A stretch of 22,254 bases of DNA from a virus, in the IMG/VR virus record IMGVR_UViG_3300022937_000164, positions 1-22,254 of that record. One strand, given 5' to 3'. The notes under the pieces are model-generated. The model had not been told where the DNA came from. It saw only the letters and a list, made by a program, of their open reading frames with translations, and did no database searches. Positions within the stretch are counted from its first letter, which is position 1. Each line of letters starts with the position of its first letter. Positions 1 through 5,987 of the stretch are shown piece after piece. The position numbers were made by a program, and so were the translations under genes.

Positions 1-569
1 TGGCTTCTTGTCTGCCCAGTCTGAACGCCGTCGCCGTCTGCATCTGGCTTTTTCTTTTCAGCTAGTGCTTTCATTAGCTCTGCTTTGATTGTTTCAACAG
101 CCATTGCGTTATCACCGTCTTGTGCTTTTTTATACGCTTTCTTTTCTCTGTTGATACCGCCTGCTAGATCTTTAGTCATGTAGTGTTGATCTTTATAATC
201 AATGTCTGGCTCGTTATCATATGCTTCGTCTTGCTCATCGCAGCAGCAAGGTGTTTCGCCGCAATCTTCACAAGGTGCTTCTTCCATTTCAAGATCTTCG
301 TGCTCATGATCTGGCTCGCCTACAATATCACGTAGTCTTTCCATATCCATACGCATCGGCATCATATCTGGCTGTACTGGTTTTGCATCCATGCCTGCAT
401 TTTTCATCATGTTAATTAAATCTTCAACATGTTCTTTACCGCTTGCGTTTAAAGAAACATTCATTGTAACTGGATTGCCTTCGTCTTTCATTGGCATTGG
501 CGCAGGCATAGCTCCCATCGGACCTTCCATTGCATCTAATGATTCTAGTAATTTTTTAATATCTGACAT
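1..569 (-). CDS. Acidic Met/Cys-rich phage protein, C-terminus cut by window edge, probable frameshift near the edge
   Basis: Start ATG is at 569-567, one base after the stop of the upstream gene; an AGGAGG Shine-Dalgarno overlaps that stop. The frame stays open for 189 codons to the window edge. The N-terminus is a short helix (MSDIKKLLESLDAM), followed by a Met/Pro-rich stretch (residues 14-28), an acidic middle, and a cysteine cluster (Cys100, 103, 108-110). Proteins starting this way next to the 185-aa neighbour are, from memory, common in marine T4-like phages and are probably virion or scaffold associated; I do not know the function. Residues 176-181 read DADGDG, but the expected continuation (DWADKKP) lies in another frame from about position 23 leftward. 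That indicates a one-base deletion or a sequencing error. The gene is co-transcribed with the 185-aa gene. Confidence 0.75.
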   Translation of the reverse strand, partial: MSDIKKLLESLDAMEGPMGAMPAPMPMKDEGNPVTMNVSLNASGKEHVEDLINMMKNAGMDAKPVQPDMMPMRMDMERLRDIVGEPDHEHEDLEMEEAPCEDCGETPCCCDEQDEAYDNEPDIDYKDQHYMTKDLAGGINREKKAYKKAQDGDNAMAVETIKAELMKALAEKKKPDADGDGVQTGQTRS

Positions 570-570
570 T

Positions 571-1128
571 TTAGCCTCCTACGACCGATTTTGTATTTTC
601 TTTCATATCAATATCAGCCGACTCTCCTTGTGGAGCAGCTTCTGCTGGATCATGTCCTCTTTCCTTACGGGCCGCCTCTAGTTCCTTTAGCAGGTCCATT
701 ACTCTGTTTCCTGCTACACCGTCTTGGCCGCTTTCGCCACCTAGCTCTTCAGTTGTAAGCATAGGCTCATAAGGTGAGTCATCCTTTTCATCTTGATATT
801 CTTCTCTCGGATCGTTTGCATTGCGTACAATTACGTGTGACTGATCAATACCACAGCACTGTCCTACGTATTCTTGTAATACTTGGCTAGTTGTCGGGTA
901 TTCAACTTCAACTTCGTAATATGTTACTTCTGTGTTTTGTAATTGTGGAAAATCTAAAGGACGTTCTTGGATAGGTGTTTTCTTGCCTGCACTCATTTTT
1001 GCAACTGAAAACTTTTTCATTGCTGTTTCTAATTGATCAGCAAAGCCTTCTGGCAATACGCCTGCTACGCCTATTTTAAATTCATAGGTTTTTTTAGATT
1101 CGTTAAGTATTTCTACAAATGTACTCAT
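571..1128 (-). CDS. Conserved hypothetical late phage protein (185 aa), probably virion-associated
   Basis: It begins MSTFVEILNESKKTYEFKIGV and has a compact alpha/beta-looking N-terminal half (about residues 1-110, with alternating hydrophobic strands and a GVLPEGF turn). A low-complexity acidic C-terminal half (about 110-185) follows, including a charged helix around MDLLKELEAARKE. I recognise the type from marine T4-like phage genomes, where it is usually annotated as hypothetical or structural, but I cannot assign a function. It is the first gene of a late unit: a GATAAATA promoter lies at 1152-1159 and an AGGAT Shine-Dalgarno about 8 bases before the ATG. The acidic partial gene follows one base after its stop, so the two are likely translated from one mRNA. 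Confidence 0.8.
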   Translation of the reverse strand: MSTFVEILNESKKTYEFKIGVAGVLPEGFADQLETAMKKFSVAKMSAGKKTPIQERPLDFPQLQNTEVTYYEVEVEYPTTSQVLQEYVGQCCGIDQSHVIVRNANDPREEYQDEKDDSPYEPMLTTEELGGESGQDGVAGNRVMDLLKELEAARKERGHDPAEAAPQGESADIDMKENTKSVVGG

Positions 1129-1150
1129 TTCAATGATCCTGTTATATAAC

Positions 1151-1666
1151 TTATTTATCTTTATCTAGCCCTTTGAGGCGTTCTAGTAGACTGTTTCTAT
1201 CAGTAACAACATACCCTTCACCGTTTACTATATCGCCTGTATCCGCAGAACTATCTCTATCCATTTTTTCTTTTTTAAGTTGTAGTTCAATCATTTTTAA
1301 TTTTTTATCTAGTTTTGCAGTTTTAGCATCAAGTGATGTTTTTAGCATGCCTCCAGCAACTTCAAAAACACGCCCACTATAACGACTTTCAACATTCATA
1401 CCAAGATCCATTAAGTCTTCGTATGCTTGCATTGCTTTATCTGCAACTTCATTTAATTCTTTGTCAGCTGCTTCTCCCAATCCTTTAACGCTAGGTAGTG
1501 CTGCTGCAATTTTATCAAATTCTGCTATGTCTCTAAAAGTTTTTTCTTGTTCTTGAACTTCATATTGCTTTTGATCAGCTTCTTGCGCTTCAGCAGTTTC
1601 TATTATTTCTTTTGCGTCTGGCAAGTTTAATAAATCTTCTAGTTTTTTTGTCATAGGACTTTCCAT
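1151..1666 (-). CDS. 16: Small terminase subunit, gp16-like
   Basis: The 171-aa size suits T4 gp16 (about 164 aa). The pattern also fits: a variable acidic N-terminus, then a long helical hairpin (about residues 66-134) with an FEVAGGMLKT segment followed by a Lys-rich helix, and a short C-terminal tail. In T4, gp16 forms a ring that recognises concatemeric DNA and regulates the large subunit gp17. No gp17 gene lies beside it here; the halogenase precedes it and a conserved 185-aa gene follows. The first ATG (1666-1664) overlaps the halogenase stop as TAATG. A second ATG four codons later (1654-1652, MTKKLEDLL) has GGAAAG just upstream and looks more natural, so the true protein may be 167 aa. 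Its last codons, GAT AAA TAA, coincide with the late promoter of the next gene. Confidence 0.72.
   Translation of the reverse strand: MESPMTKKLEDLLNLPDAKEIIETAEAQEADQKQYEVQEQEKTFRDIAEFDKIAAALPSVKGLGEAADKELNEVADKAMQAYEDLMDLGMNVESRYSGRVFEVAGGMLKTSLDAKTAKLDKKLKMIELQLKKEKMDRDSSADTGDIVNGEGYVVTDRNSLLERLKGLDKDK
1152..1159 (-). promoter_or_regulatory. T4-type late promoter for the 185-aa gene
   Basis: GATAAATA on the minus strand, overlapping the last codons and stop of gp16 (GAT AAA TAA). The predicted +1 is near 1146, an 18-base leader with AGGAT. Confidence 0.75.
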
Positions 1667-3141
1667 TATATGCTATTATTATTTAGCACATGTTGCATGA
1701 ACTTTTGATATCTTAAATTAAATTCGTAAGTTTTGTGTACATTTTGTTGCACTGTTGATAAACGATCTTTCCATGACGCAATTTTATCTGCTGATAAAAT
1801 TAGACTATTTTTTACAACCTCTTTTGACAGTACATTTGTACCTGCTAATACATATATCCATAAATCGTAGCCTGCAAAGCCAAACTTGTAATCAAAGTCT
1901 TTAGCAGTAGGCATTCTATATTTGCATAAGTCTTTTATTTGTTTAATTGCATCTGTATCTATTTCTCCACTTGAAACGTAACGCCAAAATTCAGAATCAG
2001 TTCTATTACCTTGATAGTGTAAATTTAAAAAATCTTTAAAGTTATCGTACATTAGTCCAACATCATAATTATATTGATATACATTAGATTCGTTATGATT
2101 GTATGAAGGTGTTTCTGTAATACTGTCAAAAACAAACTTTATTAGTTGTACTATTGTTGAGTGTATACTTGTTGCTTCTAGCGGTTCTGCAAATGCTGCT
2201 GATAACCCTATTGCTAGGCAATTTTTATTCCAAAATTTGTCAAGTCTACCTGTATCAAATTTTAATATTCTTATAGGATCAATGCTGTGTCCTAGTACAG
2301 TTTCTATTTCTTCTTGTGCTTTATCTGGTGTTGTAAATCTATCATCAAAAACATATCCGCAACCTATACGTTCTGTTGTTGGTATTTGCCACATCCAGCC
2401 AGCTGTTTGTGCCCAAGCAGTTGTCCAAGGTTCAAACTTTTCTTTGCTAGGAATTAAAAAAGGCATAGCACTGTTTACTGGTAAATTGTAACTGTAACTT
2501 TGCCATTTGGAATCTGTAAGCACTCTTGCAAATCCTGTTGCATCTATGAAAAAATCACCTTCTATATTTGTATTGTTGTCTAAATCTAAACTAGTAATAA
2601 AACCTTGCTCGTTTCTGTTTACAGATTTTACTACGGCATCAATTGTTGTTGCATTAGATCTTTTTGCAAAAAATTGGCCAACTTTGTGTGCGTCAAAATG
2701 AAAACTAAAGCTACTATCTATAAATGTTTTACCGTTATAAGGACTATAATCATTATCATACATTATGCCTAAATTAGCACTAGTATGCGTATTACCTTCT
2801 AAATATTGTAATGCAAAAAAGTAATCTTTAATACTGGTTGCAGTATCACTACCTCCTAACGGTCCAAAATAATCAGTTCCTGGGCCTGTCCAATCTTTAT
2901 GCTTTATCCCGTACTTTAGTGTACTACCAGTTTCACGCATAAAATCTAATATGCTAAAATCAACCTCAAATAAATTACCATCAAGAATAGATGTAAGTAA
3001 GCCTGTACTGCCTTCGCCTGCTCCTACTATACCTATTTTACTAGATTCGATTACTGTAATTTTATGACTTGGTTGGACTTTGTTTAACATAAATGCTGCA
3101 AGCCAGCCTGCTGTGCCGCCGCCCACTATTACTATGTGCAT
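1666..3141 (-). CDS. Flavin-dependent (tryptophan-halogenase family) halogenase
   Basis: The family oxidises halide with FADH2 and O2; the resulting hypohalous acid is guided by an active-site lysine to an electron-rich substrate. Visible signatures: N-terminal FAD-binding GGGTAGW (residues 7-13); a lysine at position 80 in YGIKHKDW that aligns with the catalytic Lys79 of PrnA/RebH; the family-specific WxWxIP motif (Trp249-Met-Trp251-Gln-Ile253-Pro254); and an EPLE segment (319-322) in the region that carries the catalytic glutamate. The 491-aa length is close to the family norm of about 500-540, and no frame break is seen. The gene sits inside the packaging/head-completion cluster between gp4 and gp16. 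It has its own late promoter (3167-3174) and a CGGAG Shine-Dalgarno. A cyanophage relative, VirX1, has been shown to halogenate, with a preference for iodide. Substrate and halide here are unknown. Confidence 0.93.
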   Translation of the reverse strand: MHIVIVGGGTAGWLAAFMLNKVQPSHKITVIESSKIGIVGAGEGSTGLLTSILDGNLFEVDFSILDFMRETGSTLKYGIKHKDWTGPGTDYFGPLGGSDTATSIKDYFFALQYLEGNTHTSANLGIMYDNDYSPYNGKTFIDSSFSFHFDAHKVGQFFAKRSNATTIDAVVKSVNRNEQGFITSLDLDNNTNIEGDFFIDATGFARVLTDSKWQSYSYNLPVNSAMPFLIPSKEKFEPWTTAWAQTAGWMWQIPTTERIGCGYVFDDRFTTPDKAQEEIETVLGHSIDPIRILKFDTGRLDKFWNKNCLAIGLSAAFAEPLEATSIHSTIVQLIKFVFDSITETPSYNHNESNVYQYNYDVGLMYDNFKDFLNLHYQGNRTDSEFWRYVSSGEIDTDAIKQIKDLCKYRMPTAKDFDYKFGFAGYDLWIYVLAGTNVLSKEVVKNSLILSADKIASWKDRLSTVQQNVHKTYEFNLRYQKFMQHVLNNNSI

Positions 3142-3166
3142 GAAATCTCCGATAAACTGCGTATAT

Positions 3167-3174
3167 TATTTATC
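3167..3174 (-). promoter_or_regulatory. T4-type late promoter for the halogenase
   Basis: GATAAATA on the minus strand, with the gp4 stop TAA (3172-3170) inside it. The predicted +1 is near 3161, a 20-base leader with CGGAG. Confidence 0.75.
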
Positions 3175-3607
3175 TGCGTCTACCGTTGTGAAAAATATCT
3201 TCTTCTGTAACAATTCTAAACAGCATTTTATTTTGCTTTGCATAAGCTCTAGCTGCTTCCCATTTTGCTTGATTTACAATCCAATGAGCTTGATTATGCT
3301 TAGATCTGCCTAGTTTGTCTTTACGTGCTTGATTACTAGGCTTAACTTCTATTAGCTCTATACGTTGCTTGCCTTTTCTGTCATTATAAACAATAAAAAA
3401 GTCAGGAACATAAATTGTGTGCTTTCCACTTAGCGGATTTCTATAAGGTATTCGTATTGCTTCACTTGCCCATTTTGCAACTGCTGGATGCTCATCGCAA
3501 AATTTCATAAAGGTAAATTCCCAACCAGATCTATATGTAGGAGTTCTATTACCTATGTATTTCTCAGGGTTTTTTAGATTGAATTTTCCTTGTGCAAAAC
3601 GTGACAT
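3170..3607 (-). CDS. 4: Head completion protein gp4-like (PD-(D/E)xK nuclease fold)
   Basis: This 145-aa protein matches T4 gp4 (head completion, about 150 aa) in its opening pattern: KFNLKNPEKYIGN, then TYRSGWE, then WASEAIRIPY. A PD-(D/E)xK nuclease core is visible: Glu30 in SGWE, Asp69 in VPDFF, and Glu87-Val-Lys89 in LIEVKP. A conserved KWEAAR helix follows at about 115-120. gp4 acts after DNA packaging to prepare filled heads for tail joining; its fold is related to TnsA-type endonucleases. The start overlaps the upstream stop by one base (TAATG), so it is translated as part of the gp54/48-like unit. Its TAA stop (3172-3170) lies inside the late promoter of the halogenase gene. Confidence 0.85.
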   Translation of the reverse strand: MSRFAQGKFNLKNPEKYIGNRTPTYRSGWEFTFMKFCDEHPAVAKWASEAIRIPYRNPLSGKHTIYVPDFFIVYNDRKGKQRIELIEVKPSNQARKDKLGRSKHNQAHWIVNQAKWEAARAYAKQNKMLFRIVTEEDIFHNGRRR

Positions 3608-3978
3608 TATACAACGATATTTCTCTGTTCTAATTTAGTTACAGGGTTATCTACACGAAATCCTAGTGTACTAGTTTTACCTCTATTAATATTTAGAATT
3701 TGCGCAACAACATTACTAAGCTGAACTTCAGTAAGACCTTTTAATGTGTCAATAATTTTAAAAACAGGAACATCTTCTAATTGTGCTTGTTGTAAAAGAA
3801 CTACTGCTGTATTTGTTGCAGATATTTCATCAAATCCTCTTGATAGGAAATAACTAATCGCTGCATCTACTTCTTCTGCACTGTAATATATGTCTTTTTG
3901 ATAGTATTGGTCAAAAAACTTTTTAGTTTTATTTGCACTGTCTACTACACTTTGTCCTGGGTAATCTGATACTGCCAT
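3607..3978 (-). CDS. Conserved hypothetical structural-cluster protein (123 aa)
   Basis: A small, mostly helical protein with an SVVDSANKTKKFF opening, a YFLSRGFDE segment, and a C-terminal half rich in regular helices (VPVFKIIDTLKGL, then VVAQILNINR). I recognise this pattern from cyanophage and pelagiphage late regions, where it is annotated only as hypothetical or virion-associated; it is not T4 gp53, whose sequence differs. It follows the gp54/48-like gene by one base, with an AAAAGGATT Shine-Dalgarno inside that gene's 3' end, and overlaps the gp4 start by one base. A role in tail or baseplate assembly is inferred from position only. Confidence 0.8.
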   Translation of the reverse strand: MAVSDYPGQSVVDSANKTKKFFDQYYQKDIYYSAEEVDAAISYFLSRGFDEISATNTAVVLLQQAQLEDVPVFKIIDTLKGLTEVQLSNVVAQILNINRGKTSTLGFRVDNPVTKLEQRNIVV

Positions 3979-3979
3979 A

Positions 3980-5167
3980 TTATAATCCTTTTATAACGTT
4001 ACTGCCTATTTGTTGTAATTTTTTATTACCTGCATCTACTGCATCTATTAAATTATTAGTTATTGCTGTTTTTTGTGTGCTAGGTAAACTATTGAACGCA
4101 TTTAACGTTGTAACTGCAAATCCTGCAACTTGTCCTGTTAAAACTGCTTGATTTGTAAATGACCTTTTTGCGCTTTCATTACTTCTTAAAATACGTGTAA
4201 CTTCTGATGCAGGAAGGATTTTATTACTACTAGTTGATAATGTAGAAGCATTAGATGCTGCGGCAGGCTTTGGAAATAATATATTAGGGAATCCACCTGG
4301 ATTTTTTAGCAAGTCACCTATTATTGATCCAGATCCTGGAATAATATCGTTAGCAAATTTAACCAAAGGTCCTGTATCACCGGGTATTTCAGTTGGCTCT
4401 TGCAGTCTAATATTCTGTGCAACTGAATATATAGGTCCGTTTTTAAGATAACTATCTGTTAAGTCGTACCCTGTATCTGTGTCAGCAAATCCTGGTGGAT
4501 CTCCGCTTTCGGTTACTGCTCCTCTACTATATAGGACACTTTCGTATAGAACTGTAATAGCATTTTGTGTAGTTCCTGCGCCGTCTGATGCATCTACGCT
4601 ATCGTGTTGCCATTTTTCTACTAAAGGATTAACAAGTGTGTAACCGATCCACTCATGTCTTGCTAATTGAAATATCTTAATACTCTTAAAAAAAGGAGTT
4701 GCAGGTCCGCCATCTAGTCCATATCTAGGTACACTTTCTCTGTATTTGTCTCTTGGACCAAAATCCTTAGGCGTGCCTGCTGAGCCAAATTTACTACCAT
4801 CTTTAAAATAATATCTGTAGTATTCTTCAAGTAGTTTAGATGTAATACCTACATTGTCATCATGGAAAGCAATATTAATAGGATCATAATCAATCCTAGT
4901 TTGCATGTGTTTAGTTCTATTGTATTGTTTCTTTGTTTCTATTGTTGAGCTATAGCTAGGTAAATCTGCTGTTTTAACAAGAACATTGATAACTTTATTA
5001 TACTGTGCTGTTGTACTTGCAAATTGTCTTGCTTCGTCAGTAAGTTCGAAACTTACATGATAAAGGAATTTAACTTTTGGAGCCCAGTCGAATCCGCCCT
5101 TTGTATAAAGGTTGTGAGCATGACGTGCATCTCTAAGGTTTTGTCTATCTACTACTTGTTGTGCCAT
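3980..5167 (-). CDS. Baseplate tail-tube initiator/cap-like protein (gp54/gp48 type)
   Basis: A 395-aa protein. The N-terminal part (about residues 30-130) looks like a tail-tube-fold protein: FLYHVSFELTDEA, then VLVKTADLPSYSS, then MQTRIDYDPINIAFHDDN. This order of strand, loop and DPxxIxFxDD is shared by tube proteins and by the T4 initiator/cap proteins gp54 and gp48, which sit on the baseplate and nucleate the gp19 tube. The position directly after gp18 and gp19 supports this. The C-terminal part is Gly/Pro/Ala-rich and then helical. I cannot decide between gp54 and gp48. The ATG has no Shine-Dalgarno and lies exactly five bases after the late promoter 8-mer at 5173-5180, which predicts a leaderless mRNA. 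There is no alternative start nearby: an in-frame TAG lies a few codons upstream, and the next in-frame ATG is 89 codons in. Confidence 0.65.
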   Translation of the reverse strand: MAQQVVDRQNLRDARHAHNLYTKGGFDWAPKVKFLYHVSFELTDEARQFASTTAQYNKVINVLVKTADLPSYSSTIETKKQYNRTKHMQTRIDYDPINIAFHDDNVGITSKLLEEYYRYYFKDGSKFGSAGTPKDFGPRDKYRESVPRYGLDGGPATPFFKSIKIFQLARHEWIGYTLVNPLVEKWQHDSVDASDGAGTTQNAITVLYESVLYSRGAVTESGDPPGFADTDTGYDLTDSYLKNGPIYSVAQNIRLQEPTEIPGDTGPLVKFANDIIPGSGSIIGDLLKNPGGFPNILFPKPAAASNASTLSTSSNKILPASEVTRILRSNESAKRSFTNQAVLTGQVAGFAVTTLNAFNSLPSTQKTAITNNLIDAVDAGNKKLQQIGSNVIKGL

Positions 5168-5172
5168 ACTAA

Positions 5173-5180
5173 TATTTATC
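5173..5180 (-). promoter_or_regulatory. T4-type late promoter for the gp54/48-like unit
   Basis: Reads GATAAATA on the minus strand (T4 late consensus TATAAATA, about -13 to -6). Five bases (TTAGT) separate it from the ATG at 5167, so the expected +1 is the A of the start codon. Confidence 0.75.
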
Positions 5181-5206
5181 TATATTTAAAAGTGCGTATA
5201 ATAAGT

Positions 5207-5236
5207 AAAAAGGAGGCTACAAACGTAACCTCCTTT
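5207..5236 (-). terminator. Rho-independent terminator after gp19
   Basis: On the minus strand AAAGGAGG and CCTCCTTT close a 12-bp stem (one G-T wobble) with a GTTT loop; the 3' arm runs into a five-T tract. It lies 29 bases after the gp19 stop and before the next late promoter, so it should end the tube transcript. Confidence 0.8.
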
Positions 5237-5264
5237 AATAACAGGATAGATGCTTTAATTAGAA

Positions 5265-5912
5265 TTAGCTCTGGCCAGTAACTAGAACCTGAGGTCCGTC
5301 TGTACCGCCTGATGCTCTTCCTACTGAGTCGCCAACACCGCCGCCAATTGCGCCGCCTGGCTCTGTTTGTATAGCATTATCGTAACGTATAGTCAGTGAA
5401 ATTGTAACTGGATCGTTAGTTGCATATGCTAGTGAATTATAGTTTGCTGCTTCAACATAGCAACCAACTAGTTCATATCTATCTAGAACGTTTGCTTCTA
5501 AGTTTCCGTTACCACCGTCTAAGATTTCAATTTTTGTTTTAAATTTGTATGTGCCGCCTGCTGCTGCTGATGCTTGCTCGAAGAAATCGAACTGCTTCTG
5601 TAACTGCTGTCCAACTACACGTTGAATGTTATTATTAACATCTTCACGCAATGTTAGTGTAATTGGATCCCAAGTGTGTTTACCAGCTAGGTAACTTCTT
5701 GAGTTATAAGCGTCAATTGTAATTTGTTCAAATGTCAAGTTAGGTCTTGTAACATCTACAACCTGACGTGTCATTTCTCTAAGGTCAGCACCTGCTCCAA
5801 ATCCTTCTAGGATTACACGGAAGCGATACTGTAGTTTTGGCATCAACAAGCTCTGGTTACTGCCAGCGCCTTCTGTTGGGACCGAAATATTGTTTAATGA
5901 TGTGATTGGCAT
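5265..5912 (-). CDS. 19: Tail tube protein gp19
   Basis: The 215-aa protein opens with a Ser/Asn-rich strand, then LQYRFRVILEGF, then VTRPNLTFEQITIDAYNSRSY, then KHTWDPITLTLRED. This is the usual order in gp19 proteins of marine T4-like phages: an N-terminal strand, a PxxTFExxxIxxYNS strand, a WxPIxLTLRxD strand and a Tyr-rich final strand, here YELVGCYVEAANYN and VTISLTIRYDNA. Hexamers of gp19 stack into the DNA-conducting tube inside the gp18 sheath. The Gly-rich last 30 residues (GGAIGGGVGDS) exceed the T4 protein (163 aa) and are probably flexible. It has its own late promoter (5935-5942), an AGGAGAGG Shine-Dalgarno about 6 bases before the ATG, and a terminator downstream. Confidence 0.93.
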   Translation of the reverse strand: MPITSLNNISVPTEGAGSNQSLLMPKLQYRFRVILEGFGAGADLREMTRQVVDVTRPNLTFEQITIDAYNSRSYLAGKHTWDPITLTLREDVNNNIQRVVGQQLQKQFDFFEQASAAAGGTYKFKTKIEILDGGNGNLEANVLDRYELVGCYVEAANYNSLAYATNDPVTISLTIRYDNAIQTEPGGAIGGGVGDSVGRASGGTDGPQVLVTGQS

Positions 5913-5934
5913 TCTATCCTCTCCTGTTCACAAG

Positions 5935-5942
5935 TATTTATC
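5935..5942 (-). promoter_or_regulatory. T4-type late promoter for gp19
   Basis: GATAAATA on the minus strand. The predicted +1 is near 5929, giving a 17-base leader with AGGAGAGG. Confidence 0.8.
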
Positions 5943-5944
5943 TA

Positions 5945-5976
5945 ATAACTGGTGCTATTTTTCAAGCACCAGTTAT
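5945..5976 (-). terminator. Strong hairpin between gp18 and gp19
   Basis: A perfect 12-bp inverted repeat (ATAACTGGTGCT / AGCACCAGTTAT) with an 8-base loop, just after the gp18 stop and two bases upstream of the gp19 late promoter. No T-tract follows on the minus strand, so it may be a weak terminator, an mRNA 3'-end stabiliser or a processing site rather than a classical terminator. Confidence 0.6.
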
Positions 5977-5987
5977 GTGCGTAGTTT

